DNA of 64,000 nucleotides from Pseudalkalibacillus hwajinpoensis. GTDB taxonomy: Bacteria; Bacillota; Bacilli; Bacillales; Guptibacillaceae. Under the pieces are notes generated by a model that ran no database searches, had not been told where the DNA came from, and saw nothing but the letters and a program-made list of their open reading frames with translations. The translations under genes were made by a program, and so were the position numbers. Below are positions 18,051 through 26,935 of this stretch, one piece after another; position 1 is the first letter of the stretch; each line of letters begins with the position of its first letter. Location: contig NZ_JADFCM010000008.1 of assembly GCF_015234585.1 (NCBI RefSeq), forward strand, positions 868,001 to 932,000. Direction: 5' to 3'.

Positions 18051-18710
18051 TTGAATTTAATTTTTTCATGGAGCTCTGGGAAGGACAGCGCCATAGCTTT
18101 ATTCGATTGTTTAAAGCAATCACATCTTCAAGTGAAAGGATTATGGACAACCATTAACGAAACAAATGGTGCCATTCCTTTTCATGGCGTACATACAGCG
18201 TTGCTTGAAAAGCAGGTAGCTGCTATTGGTCTGCCTCTAACGATAACCAATTTACCAGATAACTGTACGAATAAGCAATACGAGAAACTTGTTAGCAATC
18301 AATATAAGGTGTTTAAAGAAGCAGAAATAGAAGGGGTCGTATTCGCTGATTTATTTCTAGATGATATTCGTCATTATCGGGAAACGCTTTTACAGGATTG
18401 CAAACTGGAGGGCATATACCCATTGTGGCAACATTCCACTCTACATACGGCAAAAAGATTCATCGCGACAGGTTTTAAAGCAGTGATCACAACAGTTGAT
18501 CAGTCAAAAATTTCTCCTGATTGGGTAGGGAAACCATTTGATGATAACTTTCTTCAATCCCTTCCAAATAACGTGGATCCGTGCGGTGAAAATGGAGAAT
18601 TTCATACGTTTGTATGGAACGGCCCAATTTTTGAAAAAGAAGTGATAGTTGAAATTCAAGAGATAGTAGAGCAAGGCAATTTTCGAACAGCCATTTTGAA
18701 GAACTGGTAA
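18051..18710 (+). CDS. PP-loop ATPase of the diphthine-ammonia ligase (DPH6) family
   Basis: ATP-dependent amide- or thiol-transferring enzyme family. 219 aa. The PP-loop is SWSSGKDSAIAL (residues 6-17), and the C-terminal DPCGENGEFHTFV (about 180-192) is the family signature. Bacteria lack diphthamide, so the true substrate is unknown; bacterial relatives are annotated adenine nucleotide alpha-hydrolases. TTG start 18051 with GAAAGGAGC upstream. Followed after 27 bases by the SGNH-like gene, probably in one transcript. Confidence 0.8.
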   Translation: MNLIFSWSSGKDSAIALFDCLKQSHLQVKGLWTTINETNGAIPFHGVHTALLEKQVAAIGLPLTITNLPDNCTNKQYEKLVSNQYKVFKEAEIEGVVFADLFLDDIRHYRETLLQDCKLEGIYPLWQHSTLHTAKRFIATGFKAVITTVDQSKISPDWVGKPFDDNFLQSLPNNVDPCGENGEFHTFVWNGPIFEKEVIVEIQEIVEQGNFRTAILKNW

Positions 18711-18737
18711 CAACGGAACGAAAGGGGGAGGAAAGAT

Positions 18738-19319
18738 ATGCCTGTACTTGTTTGTTTTGGCGACTGCCTAACAGCGAGGGAAGTAGATGATAAAGGGAAC
18801 GAACGTCTTACATCAAGGATAAGAGGGGCTCTTGATGAATGGATCGTGATTAATGCAGGTTCAACCCCAACTTCTAGAGAAGGGGTATCGCGTTTTCAGT
18901 CTGATGTTCTCAGCTACAAACCGGATTATGTAACCATTTTCTTTGGAACGCAAGAAGCTTGTTTAGGACAAAGTTCAGATTTGAGTGAGTTTGAAAGAAA
19001 TATTGAGTACATGGTTAATAATCTCCCTTCAGAACGGGTTATTCTTATTTCACCATCACCAGTGATGAATGAAGGAAATGTCTCAATGACAAATCAGAAA
19101 ATAGAGGGTTATGCTGATCGAATAAAACATTTAGCAAATAAGCTTGGAACAAGACATATTGATCTCTGGCAATTGATTCGAGAAAATAAGAAAAGTAAAA
19201 TGCTTTATGAAAAAGACGGTCTCCAGCTAAATGCAAAAGGATATAAGCTGATAACAAAAGAAGTACTGAATTCGCTTGGCAGGCGAACAAAATTTAAACC
19301 GGTCATAAAACTTTTTTAA
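18738..19319 (+). CDS. SGNH/GDSL-fold protein with altered catalytic residues
   Basis: 193 aa with the SGNH hydrolase layout. Block I reads FGDCLTA (residues 7-13), with Cys10 in place of the nucleophilic Ser. Block III reads FGTQEA (about 70-75), with Gln where GxND has Asn. Block V reads DGLQLNAKGY (from 160), with Gln163 in place of the catalytic His. Asp160 is kept. Active esterases need all of these, so this is probably a non-catalytic relative, or a Cys enzyme with changed chemistry. No signal peptide. ATG with GGGGGAGG upstream. Confidence 0.75.
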   Translation: MPVLVCFGDCLTAREVDDKGNERLTSRIRGALDEWIVINAGSTPTSREGVSRFQSDVLSYKPDYVTIFFGTQEACLGQSSDLSEFERNIEYMVNNLPSERVILISPSPVMNEGNVSMTNQKIEGYADRIKHLANKLGTRHIDLWQLIRENKKSKMLYEKDGLQLNAKGYKLITKEVLNSLGRRTKFKPVIKLF

Positions 19320-19344
19320 AGTGGTGTGACTATAGATGAACGCA

Positions 19345-19394
19345 TTTCCACGAAGAAGAACCCGTCGCCGGTGACGGGTTCTTCTTCGTGGAAA
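19345..19394. terminator. Long perfect inverted repeat, bidirectional terminator
   Basis: Two 22-base arms (19345-19366 and 19373-19394) pair without a mismatch around a GCCGGT loop. It lies between convergent genes. T-runs are weak, so termination is probable but the arm length is unusual. Confidence 0.65.
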
Positions 19395-19610
19395 CTAAAA
19401 GGGTTTATTGGATGATTCATGGCTAAGTTCTTGTATAACTGCCTGGTAAGATGTGAGCTGTTCTTTTTCTGCGCTTGTAGATTGGTGAAAAGCTGCAGAA
19501 AGATTATTTTGGGCCACATCGATTTGGTTTTGCAACTCTGGATGACCTGCAGCCATTTGCTCCGCTTTTGCAACGGCTTCTCGAGCAAGCTGAAAATGAC
19601 GATTACCCAT
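19395..19610 (-). CDS. DUF3813-like small helical protein
   Basis: 71 aa beginning MGNRHFQLAREAVAKAEQMA, mostly amphipathic helix with many Ala, Gln and Glu, no membrane segment. Resembles the Bacillus DUF3813 family from memory. Its ATG lies two bases after the stop of the 47-aa gene at 19613, so the two are cotranscribed. Function unknown. Confidence 0.65.
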   Translation of the reverse strand: MGNRHFQLAREAVAKAEQMAAGHPELQNQIDVAQNNLSAAFHQSTSAEKEQLTSYQAVIQELSHESSNKPF

Positions 19611-19612
19611 CG

Positions 19613-19756
19613 TTATTCACCACCTGACAAATTTTCTTGTTGTTGTTTCTTACGTTGTTCATTGCTTAAGCTTGTCAGGTCGTGTTGGTCCATGTTTTGG
19701 ACAACTCGATCCGCACCTTCTTTTACCATTCTCTTTGTTTTACTATTCTTGGCCAT
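19613..19756 (-). CDS. Small charged protein, unknown function
   Basis: 47 aa (MAKNSKTKRMVKEGADRV ... QQQENLSGGE), basic N-terminus and Gln-rich C-terminus. The ATG at 19756 has GGGAGGG upstream. Shares an operon with the DUF3813-like gene. No domain recognised. Confidence 0.6.
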   Translation of the reverse strand: MAKNSKTKRMVKEGADRVVQNMDQHDLTSLSNEQRKKQQQENLSGGE

Positions 19757-19833
19757 GATTAATCCCTCCCTTTCTTTTATAGGATGAGTTCATCGATCAG
19801 TAATTATTCGATCTTCATCCTGATTTCATTAAA

Positions 19834-19865
19834 CAAAAAAGACAGCTTAGGATAGCTGTCTTTTA
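19834..19865 (-). terminator. Terminator of the HAD phosphatase gene
   Basis: AAAAGACAGCTtaggatAGCTGTCTTTT hairpin overlapping the gene's 3' end. Confidence 0.75.
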
Positions 19866-20686
19866 TCAGGTAGGATAATGTTTAGCCTTTCTTCAAGGAA
19901 GGAAGCAACACCATCTTCTTCATTAGTCATCGTGATTTCGTTAGATATATTTTTTAATTCAGTAATCGCATTGCCCATCGCCACGCCAGTTCCAGCATAT
20001 TCGATCATTTCAAGATCGTTATCTTCATCCCCGAAGGCAATGATTCTTTCTTGAGGGACATTGAAATGCTCGGCTAACCGTTTAAGTCCTACTGATTTGT
20101 TTAATCCTGCTCGAACAATCTCAATAATGTTTAAAGGAGCAGCCCAAACGCGATGCTCGATCATCTCTGCGTGATGCTCTTTTAACATTGAGCGAAGATC
20201 AGCGAGCTGCTGTTCATGTGGATGAATGAGAAGAGATGTAGGATCGTCTTTAAGGTTTTTGTGAATCTCACCTGTATAGATAGAGGATTCGTTCATAATC
20301 ATATTTTGCATAATCAGCTCATCATGCTGATGCAAATAAACATCATCCAACACTTCGGCCATGATGTTTTTTACGTTAATTTCAGTACAAGAAGAGACGA
20401 TCGATCTAGCCGTATTTAATTCCATTGGTGAGTGATACGTCCCGAATGAGCGATCAAGAGGATGATGAACAAAAGCTCCATTGAAATTAACAATTGGAGA
20501 ATCAAGCGCCAATTCATTGTAATAGCGCACGCTTGCTCGATAAGGCCTTCCTGTTGCGATGGCAACATGGTGTCCCTGTCTTCTAGCTTCGGCAATAACG
20601 GATTTTGTGCGTTCAGAAATATTCTTTTCGCTGTTTAACAACGTGCCATCAAGATCAATTGCGATTAGATGCGGTTTAGTTGTCAT
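19847..20686 (-). CDS. yitU: Cof-type HAD-superfamily phosphatase
   Basis: Hydrolyses small phosphorylated metabolites (sugar phosphates or FMN-type substrates in relatives). 279 aa. Motif I is AIDLDGTLLN, with the Asp nucleophile at about residue 10; motif II threonine is in ATGRPYR (about 45); motif IV is GDEDNDLEMI (about 218). The cap between motifs II and IV is the C2b type. ATG 20686 with AAAGGAG upstream. The yitV and yitW homologues nearby support YitU. Confidence 0.85.
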   Translation of the reverse strand: MTTKPHLIAIDLDGTLLNSEKNISERTKSVIAEARRQGHHVAIATGRPYRASVRYYNELALDSPIVNFNGAFVHHPLDRSFGTYHSPMELNTARSIVSSCTEINVKNIMAEVLDDVYLHQHDELIMQNMIMNESSIYTGEIHKNLKDDPTSLLIHPHEQQLADLRSMLKEHHAEMIEHRVWAAPLNIIEIVRAGLNKSVGLKRLAEHFNVPQERIIAFGDEDNDLEMIEYAGTGVAMGNAITELKNISNEITMTNEEDGVASFLEERLNIILPDKRQLS

Positions 20687-20868
20687 AGAAGCTCCTTTGA
20701 AAAGTGTCATTTAGTGTTTACACACTAATTGTACATGGCATCCAGATATGTGTCTATTTAGGAATATTAAAATTTTGACAAGAATGTTAAAAGGATATGA
20801 TAGCCGTTTGAGGAATTGTTAAGAAGGGTACACTTTAACTATCATTCCATTGGAGGTGGCAGTCGATT

Positions 20869-21186
20869 ATGACTAAGAAACAGACATTGCTAATATCAAG
20901 TATCGCGGCAGGGACAATCGGCATTTCATCCTATTTACTTAAGGATGAAGAGAAGAGAACGAAATTAAAATCAAAAGCTAACGATATTCGGAAGCAAGTG
21001 ACTAAGAAGTTTAACGATACCTTACCAATTGAGAAGGCGGGAAATCCAACAACACCGGATCAGTCAGATGATAGTGGCGATAGCAAGATGGTGTATGAGG
21101 GATCACAGTTTCCAACTCAATACTACAATAAGCTTGAAAATATGAAATCAGTTGAAAAAAGTCACGAAGAGCAAATCAAAAATTAA
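20869..21186 (+). CDS. Hypothetical protein with N-terminal membrane anchor
   Basis: 105 aa. One hydrophobic segment (LLISSIAAGTIGISSYLL, residues 7-24) followed by a Lys-rich helix and an acidic, Asp/Ser-rich tail. Layout resembles small YtxH-like anchored proteins, but no firm family is recognised. ATG follows TGGAGGTGG. Own terminator downstream. Confidence 0.7.
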   Translation: MTKKQTLLISSIAAGTIGISSYLLKDEEKRTKLKSKANDIRKQVTKKFNDTLPIEKAGNPTTPDQSDDSGDSKMVYEGSQFPTQYYNKLENMKSVEKSHEEQIKN

Positions 21187-21189
21187 CAA

Positions 21190-21224
21190 ACGGAACATGC
21201 AAGCGACTGCTTGCATGTTTTTAT
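21190..21224 (+). terminator. Terminator after the anchored hypothetical protein
   Basis: ACATGCAAGCgacTGCTTGCATGTTTTT hairpin with T-run. Confidence 0.8.
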
Positions 21225-21311
21225 GTTTTCTAGGCTGTCCTTAAATTTCTCAATCAACTATATGAGTGGTACGATAGAGGAGAATAATGGTTGCTAAAGG
21301 AAAGGGGCAAG

Positions 21312-22082
21312 ATGATGATAACAATTGTTAATGAATACATAGAGAATATACCTGTCTTACACATAGTGGACGCTAACCTTGCTGATGATAAGTTGCCATT
21401 AGTTATGTTTCAACATGGATTTACTAGTGCAAAAGAACATAATCTTCACATCGCTTATCTTCTAGCAGGCGAAGGCTATCGTGTTCTTCTGCCTGATGCT
21501 GTGCATCATGGTGAACGTGAAGATGACCTATCAGGGAAAAAGAGGCAATATGTGTTTTGGGAAATTGTGATTCAAAGCTTAACAGAACTTGATCAGCTAA
21601 GGCAGCATTTTGTGGACCGGAACCTCGTTCAAGAAGACCGAATCGGTATGTCTGGTACATCCATGGGCGGAATCCTTACATTCGGTGCCCTTACACAGTA
21701 TCCTTGGATTAAAGCCGCCGTCTCTTTAATGGGCTCACCTTCTTATTTCAAATTAGCGAATGCACAAATACGATATTTAAAGGAAGAAGGGTTTAGTCTC
21801 CCTATCTCTGAAGAAGAGATGATAACACAAATTGAAGGATTGCAGTCCTATGATCTTTCTCTTCAAGAAGATAAACTAAATGGTCGTCCACTAATGATGT
21901 GGCATAGTACAGTCGATAAAGTTGTTCCTTATACCCTTACCTACGATTTCTATAACCAGATTAAACCGCTCTATGAAGGGGCAGAAGACCGCCTGAAGTT
22001 TATTAAAGATGAGACTTCTGGCCATAAAGTTTCACGTGAAGCTGTCCTTGCTTTAGTGGATTGGTTTAAAACTCATTTATAG
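21312..22082 (+). CDS. yitV: Alpha/beta hydrolase (esterase)
   Basis: Serine hydrolase with ester substrate unknown, cytosolic. 256 aa. Oxyanion region FQHGFTSAKE (about 32-41), nucleophile Ser in GTSMGG (about 116-121), acid Asp in STVDKVVP (about 200) and His in SGHKVS (about 236). This is the prolyl-oligopeptidase-like dienelactone hydrolase group. ATG 21312 preceded by AAAGGGG. Same relative order as B. subtilis yitU-yitV-yitW. Confidence 0.85.
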   Translation: MMITIVNEYIENIPVLHIVDANLADDKLPLVMFQHGFTSAKEHNLHIAYLLAGEGYRVLLPDAVHHGEREDDLSGKKRQYVFWEIVIQSLTELDQLRQHFVDRNLVQEDRIGMSGTSMGGILTFGALTQYPWIKAAVSLMGSPSYFKLANAQIRYLKEEGFSLPISEEEMITQIEGLQSYDLSLQEDKLNGRPLMMWHSTVDKVVPYTLTYDFYNQIKPLYEGAEDRLKFIKDETSGHKVSREAVLALVDWFKTHL

Positions 22083-22163
22083 AATTAAGGCTTTTCGGTT
22101 TAAGTTAAACCTCAATTTGTTATAATGAAGGTTGGAAGTACATGTATGAAAGGAGAGAATGCT

Positions 22164-22484
22164 ATGTCTGAACAAACAGATCAAGAAATGAGAGATAAAT
22201 TATTTGAAGCTCTTGAGAATGTTATTGACCCTGAGCTTGGGATAGACATCGTGAATCTTGGCCTCGTATACGAAGCCGATCTAAATGATGAAGGTGTTGC
22301 ACAAGTCGTTATGACATTAACAGCAATGGGTTGCCCATTAGCTGGTACAATTGTTAACGATGTAAAGCGCGCGCTATCTGACGTGGAAGAAGTGAACGAT
22401 GCGGATGTTAACATCGTTTGGAACCCACCATGGTCAAAAGATAACATGTCACGCTATGCAAAAATTGCGTTAGGCATTAGATAA
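22164..22484 (+). CDS. yitW: MIP18/DUF59 family Fe-S cluster assembly protein
   Basis: 106 aa. DPELGIDIVNLGLVYE (about 21-36) and the Cys-containing TAMGCPLAGTI (about 60-70) are hallmarks of the SufT/PaaD/MIP18 family, which assists Fe-S cluster maturation. ATG 22164 with AAAGGAGAG upstream; a longer frame to 22125 has no ribosome site. Follows yitV. Confidence 0.88.
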   Translation: MSEQTDQEMRDKLFEALENVIDPELGIDIVNLGLVYEADLNDEGVAQVVMTLTAMGCPLAGTIVNDVKRALSDVEEVNDADVNIVWNPPWSKDNMSRYAKIALGIR

Positions 22485-22495
22485 TGAAAGTAGGA

Positions 22496-22530
22496 AAGGA
22501 AGAGGGGCTCCTCTTCCTTTTTTTTATTTT
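22496..22530 (+). terminator. Terminator after yitW
   Basis: AGGAAGAGGggcTCCTCTTCCTTTTTTT hairpin and T-run. Confidence 0.85.
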
Positions 22531-22578
22531 GGGTATGAGTAATCGCTAAAGTAAGCGAGGATGAGAGAATGACGTTTT

Positions 22579-24252
22579 CTATTCCGTTCGTTCCACAATG
22601 ATCTTGTCATTAATCATATTCCAAATAGCAGGGTCTTCCATACCCAATCTCCATAGCGCTACGCCCTGGACACCAAGTTCATTAGCTAAGCGGATTTTTG
22701 CTTCAATGCTTTGTTCATTTTCAAACCAAACCTCGTGCTGATTTCCTTCTTCATCTTTATATCTGAAAAATGGCGTTTGACGTTCCTCGTTAAATTGAAC
22801 TTCTGCATTGTGTTTCTTTTTCAGTTTCATTGCCATGTCATAAGTGACATAAGTGCTCTTATCCGTATCAAGGTTGAAGTCAAATCCGAATACAGAGATA
22901 GCGGATACTAATTTCTCAGGGGGGATTCTCGTTTTAGCATAAGTCATTACTTTTTTCATCCACCCAGCCGTTACTGCAGGACCAGCTGGACTGCCAGGCC
23001 AGCCAAATTCGTTATAGAGCATCACAATAAATTGATCAACAGCTTTACCAATTTCGGCATAGTTAAATGGGTCTGAAAATGGATTCACTAGCTCATCTGA
23101 TGCTCTCGATGGAACGCTTGCTGAAAAGAAATATCCCTTCTTATGAAGCTCTTCCCCGATTGTCTGATAGAGAAGCGTTAGTTTATCCGCATCTTCGATA
23201 TAAACATCCTCTATGTCGATGTCAACTCCATCGAAATTATACTTCTCAATTAATTTAACTAAGTTTAGTGCAAATGCGCGACGATTTTCTTCACTTGAAA
23301 CGAGTGTTTGAACAACTTTCTTACTCGGTTCGGTATCGCCTTTTTTGTATAGCAGGTTATGAACAACCGGCATAATTTTGATGTTTTGATCATGAGCCAG
23401 TTGAACGAGTTTCTCGATCTCTCTATCGCTAAACTTTCCAAACTTCTCAATCGTTGTTGGATTTGACTCGCTAATTCGAAACAGAAATAAAGCAAGTTGA
23501 GATAGGGCAGAACGGTTAGACACGAACGACTTATACGAAGAAGGAAGGGATGGACCTTCTTCAAGCGTATAGTATCCGATAATTCTTGATACAGGCAACT
23601 CATCACCATATGCATTAAAGGTAACGAGGCTATCAGAGATCCATCCGCTCGTGCCATCATATAGCTGCACTTTGTACCAATTTCCTCGAATGCCTTCGAC
23701 AGCGAGCTTAGCCCCATTTCTCATCTGAGCAATGATGTTATACCCTTTACCAGGACCAGTTCTGACATTCGCCCGATCTGCCTTTACGACAACTTCTGTA
23801 TATACTGGAATTTTAAGCGTTTGGCCAATGGAAAGGTCATCTGTTGTTAAGTCGTTCAATACTTTGATACTCTTCGGTGTTGTATTGTTGTTCATTGCAA
23901 TTTGATAAAGGCTATCTCCTGCTTTTACTGTATAATTGATTCGCATTGAGCGGCTTGCCGGAATATTAAGATGCTGACCAACGTAGATGAGGTTAGATGG
24001 CAGTTGATTTAATTCTTTTACTTCTTGAACAGGAATTTGAAAGCGGTCGGCTATGCTTAACAATGTATCTCCGGGTTGAACTGTGTAAGATGGATAATCA
24101 GTTGCAGAAGGAATCCGTAGCATTTGACCTACATAGATAATATTTGAGTTCAGCTGATTGATTTGTTTGAGTTCATTGACCGATTGGTTATGAGAATCCG
24201 CAATTCTAAGCAGTGTATCGCCTGGCTTTACCCGATATTGATTTTGAGGCAT
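22579..24252 (-). CDS. LysM-SH3b-GH18 peptidoglycan/spore cortex glycosidase
   Basis: 557 aa. Three LysM domains bind peptidoglycan (residues about 5-47, 53-97, 103-148, each with the GDTL/GDSL core). An SH3b domain follows (about 152-210, ANVRTGPGKGYN), then a GH18 domain (about 215-550). Catalytic motif DGVDIDIED carries the DxxDxDxE acid. Resembles YaaH/SleL N-acetylglucosaminidases of spores, but with an extra LysM and the SH3b domain. No signal peptide, usual for mother-cell-made spore enzymes. ATG 24252 with AAAGGAG at good spacing. Confidence 0.87.
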   Translation of the reverse strand: MPQNQYRVKPGDTLLRIADSHNQSVNELKQINQLNSNIIYVGQMLRIPSATDYPSYTVQPGDTLLSIADRFQIPVQEVKELNQLPSNLIYVGQHLNIPASRSMRINYTVKAGDSLYQIAMNNNTTPKSIKVLNDLTTDDLSIGQTLKIPVYTEVVVKADRANVRTGPGKGYNIIAQMRNGAKLAVEGIRGNWYKVQLYDGTSGWISDSLVTFNAYGDELPVSRIIGYYTLEEGPSLPSSYKSFVSNRSALSQLALFLFRISESNPTTIEKFGKFSDREIEKLVQLAHDQNIKIMPVVHNLLYKKGDTEPSKKVVQTLVSSEENRRAFALNLVKLIEKYNFDGVDIDIEDVYIEDADKLTLLYQTIGEELHKKGYFFSASVPSRASDELVNPFSDPFNYAEIGKAVDQFIVMLYNEFGWPGSPAGPAVTAGWMKKVMTYAKTRIPPEKLVSAISVFGFDFNLDTDKSTYVTYDMAMKLKKKHNAEVQFNEERQTPFFRYKDEEGNQHEVWFENEQSIEAKIRLANELGVQGVALWRLGMEDPAIWNMINDKIIVERTE

Positions 24253-24385
24253 GATCATCACTCCTTTCCATATAAGATGCATCACTAACAATCTATTCAG
24301 TGCAGTGTCTATTCATTCGAATTTTACTTCTAGAGTCTTGATCTTTGTTACAATGAAGAGGAAAATCATAACAGATGGAGATGAG

Positions 24386-25645
24386 ATGATGGTAGAGAGA
24401 AGGAAGCCAATCACTGTAGAAGAAGCTGTTCAAAAAGTGATGAACCTCTCTTATGAAGGGAAAATCGAAACGGTTCCGCTAGAAGAAAGCGACGGACGTC
24501 ATCTCGGTGTTGCTTTGAAAGCCGATCATGATGTTCCGCCGTTTGATCGTTCCCCTTATGATGGGTTTGCTATAAGAGCAGAAGATACATACGAAGCAGG
24601 AAGAGACAATCCAATTCAATTAAAAGTAATTGAAGAAATAGGAGCAGGAACGGTTGCATCAAAAGTTCCAGAAAGAAATGAAGCGATTCGGATTATGACA
24701 GGAGCAGCAATACCAGAAGGAATGAATGCTGTGATCATGCTTGAGCTTGTTCAAGAAGTGGAGGAGGATGGTCAGTCATTTATCCAGCTGAAACGAAAAG
24801 TAGCGAAAGGAGACAACCTTTCCTTACAAGGAGAAGATACAAAAGCAGGTACAGTATTGATTGAGAAAGGCTCACGGATTACACCAGGTGTGAAAGCACT
24901 TCTTGCCACATTTGGCTATGCGAATGTGCCCGTTGCTCGTAAACCACAAGTGGGAATATACGCGACAGGTACAGAGCTTTTGAACCCTGAAGAAGCTCTT
25001 CAACCAGGAAAAATTCGTAATAGCAACTCCCCAATGATTGAAGGTCAAGTTAAAGCCGCTGGAGGCGTACCCCTTTATTTTGGAAAGCTCGATGATGACT
25101 TTGAGACGTGTTTTACTTCTGTAAAAGAAGCGTTAAGTAAAGTCGATTTTCTCATTACAACAGGGGGCGTTTCTGTAGGTGATTATGATTATCTTCCTGC
25201 TATTTATGAAAAATTAGGGGCAACCGTCTTATTTAATAAAGTAGGCATGAGACCAGGAAGTGTAACGACTGTAGCAGAATGGAATGGTAAACTCTTGTTC
25301 GGTCTTTCTGGGAATCCTTCCGCTTGTTTTGTAGGATTTGAATTATTCGCAAGACCAATCATCAAGCGTGCCCTTTTCTCGAAATTCCCTTATCGTATGA
25401 GAAGTAAAGGAACGTTACTAACTGATTTTCCTAAACCGAATCCATTTACCCGATTTGTACGAAGTAAGACAGAGGAAAGGGAAGGGCGTATATATGTAAA
25501 GCCAACGGGTCTTGATAAATCAGGAAGCGTCACGTCACTTGCTGAAGCCAATGCTTTCACCGTACTACCCGGTGGAACGCGAGGATTTAAAGCGGGTGAT
25601 ACCGTGGATCTCCTTCTTTTACGCGAGGAAGGATCTGAGTCCTAA
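24386..25645 (+). CDS. moeA: Molybdopterin molybdenumtransferase MoeA
   Basis: Inserts molybdate into adenylylated molybdopterin to make Moco; cytosolic. 419 aa, normal length. PPFDRSPYDGFAIRAED (about 52-68) contains the conserved substrate loop, then GAAIPEGMNAV (about 107), the MPT-binding TTGGVSVGDYD (about 258) and GLSGNPSA (about 310). ATG 24386 has GGAG 5 bases upstream, and the adjacent ATG 24389 is equally possible. First of moeA-mobB-moaE-moaD. Confidence 0.93.
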   Translation: MMVERRKPITVEEAVQKVMNLSYEGKIETVPLEESDGRHLGVALKADHDVPPFDRSPYDGFAIRAEDTYEAGRDNPIQLKVIEEIGAGTVASKVPERNEAIRIMTGAAIPEGMNAVIMLELVQEVEEDGQSFIQLKRKVAKGDNLSLQGEDTKAGTVLIEKGSRITPGVKALLATFGYANVPVARKPQVGIYATGTELLNPEEALQPGKIRNSNSPMIEGQVKAAGGVPLYFGKLDDDFETCFTSVKEALSKVDFLITTGGVSVGDYDYLPAIYEKLGATVLFNKVGMRPGSVTTVAEWNGKLLFGLSGNPSACFVGFELFARPIIKRALFSKFPYRMRSKGTLLTDFPKPNPFTRFVRSKTEEREGRIYVKPTGLDKSGSVTSLAEANAFTVLPGGTRGFKAGDTVDLLLLREEGSES

Positions 25646-26145
25646 TGAGTTTACCAATCTTACAAGTAATCGGTTATCAAAATAGCGGAAAAACGCTTTT
25701 TGCGGAGAAATTTATAGAAATGGCTACCTCAGCTGGTAGGAAGGTTGGCGTTATTAAGCATCACGGGCATGGCGCTCCTGACGTCAGTGATCAGAATAAA
25801 GACACGGGGCGTCATCGCGAGGCTGGTGCTACAGTGACCGGAGTTAGCGGTGGTGGAATGGTATCCGTTCAAGCAACGCAAGAAAATGAATGGGATCTTA
25901 ATCAGTTAATACGATTATATGAAATGTTTGATGTTGACCTTATTCTTATAGAAGGCTATAAAGAGGAAAGCTATCCTAAGGTTGCTATTATAAGAGATGC
26001 CGAAGATCTTCATCTTTTAGAAAAAAGCCATATTATTGGATCAATTGTAAAAGAGCAGCTCGATGTGCCTGTGAAGAATAGCTATCAATATGATGAAATG
26101 GATCGTTGTATAAATGATGTATTGAAGGTTTTAAGGAGAGATTGA
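25645..26145 (+). CDS. mobB: Molybdopterin-guanine dinucleotide biosynthesis GTPase MobB
   Basis: P-loop GTP-binding protein that aids conversion of Moco to its guanine dinucleotide form. 166 aa. Walker A GYQNSGKTLFAEK (about 9-21); the switch region has KHHGHG and DTGRHREAGA (about 40-62), and LILIEGYK is the Walker B-like strand. The ATG overlaps the moeA stop by one base (TAATG), so translation is coupled. Confidence 0.92.
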   Translation: MSLPILQVIGYQNSGKTLFAEKFIEMATSAGRKVGVIKHHGHGAPDVSDQNKDTGRHREAGATVTGVSGGGMVSVQATQENEWDLNQLIRLYEMFDVDLILIEGYKEESYPKVAIIRDAEDLHLLEKSHIIGSIVKEQLDVPVKNSYQYDEMDRCINDVLKVLRRD

Positions 26146-26147
26146 AA

Positions 26148-26588
26148 ATGGAATATTACTCGATTACTTCTGAGGAAATAGATGTAAATAAGGTGATTAG
26201 TAGTGTGATCCGTCCTGAGGCAGGGGCAATCAACACGTTTATTGGAACAGTAAGAGAATTTACTGGTGAGAAGCAAACGGTCTCGCTACAGTATGAAGCT
26301 TATCCTTCCATGGCAGAAAAACAGTTGAAACGAATCGGTGGAGAAATTCGTGAGCAGTGGCCAGCAGTCCAAACTTCTATTGTGCATCGAATCGGTAAAT
26401 TAGCGATTAGTGACATTGCCGTTGTGATTGCTGTCGCTTCCCCACATCGCGCTGAAAGTTATGAAGCCAGTCGCTATGCGATTGAGCGTATAAAGGAAAT
26501 CGTGCCAATTTGGAAAAAAGAGTACTGGACCGATGGGGAAGAGTGGATTGGTGATCAGCTTGAAAAGACATCATACAAAAATAAATGA
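26148..26588 (+). CDS. moaE: Molybdopterin synthase large subunit MoaE
   Basis: Catalytic subunit converting cyclic pyranopterin to molybdopterin with sulfur carried by MoaD. 146 aa. Conserved GAINTFIGTVREF (about 24-36), catalytic Lys region ASRYAIERIKEIVPIWKKE (about 107-125) and final DGEEW. ATG 26148 with AAGGAGAG 9 bases upstream. It overlaps the mobB tail closely. Confidence 0.92.
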   Translation: MEYYSITSEEIDVNKVISSVIRPEAGAINTFIGTVREFTGEKQTVSLQYEAYPSMAEKQLKRIGGEIREQWPAVQTSIVHRIGKLAISDIAVVIAVASPHRAESYEASRYAIERIKEIVPIWKKEYWTDGEEWIGDQLEKTSYKNK

Positions 26589-26605
26589 CCAAAGGAGGAA
26601 AAGAA

Positions 26606-26839
26606 ATGATTACTGTTCTTTTCTTTGCAAAGCAGCAAGAGCAAATCGGGAAGGAAAAGCTAGAACGATCGGAATCACAGCTTGTGGTTTCTGAGCTAAA
26701 ACAAATTCTGATGAACGATTATCCAGATCTTTCTCTTGATCATACGATGACGGCGATTAATGAAGAATACGCAGCGGAAGATCAGGTTGTGAACGATCAG
26801 GACATTGTTGCGTTTATTCCTCCGGTTAGTGGAGGATGA
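26606..26839 (+). CDS. moaD: Molybdopterin synthase sulfur carrier MoaD
   Basis: Ubiquitin-like sulfur carrier for MoaE. 77 aa, ending in the essential Gly-Gly (IPPVSGG) that is thiocarboxylated. ATG 26606 with AAAGGAGG upstream. Last of the cluster. MoaA, MoaC, MoaB and MoeB are not in this window and must be elsewhere. Confidence 0.92.
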   Translation: MITVLFFAKQQEQIGKEKLERSESQLVVSELKQILMNDYPDLSLDHTMTAINEEYAAEDQVVNDQDIVAFIPPVSGG

Positions 26840-26841
26840 AT

Positions 26842-26873
26842 GAAGAACACCCGCTTGGGTGTTCTTTTTATTT
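26842..26873 (+). terminator. Terminator of the molybdenum cofactor operon
   Basis: AAGAACACCCgctTGGGTGTTCTTTTT hairpin right after moaD. Confidence 0.85.
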
Positions 26874-26935
26874 TGAGATTTTATTAGTGAGAGGGGATGT
26901 GACAGCTGGGAAGGTGATGTTTTGGGCTTTTAGAT

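Noticed and set aside
24253..24385. Searched for a molybdenum cofactor riboswitch before moeA
   Set aside because: The spacer is too short and shows none of the conserved stems; only weak promoter-like hexamers.
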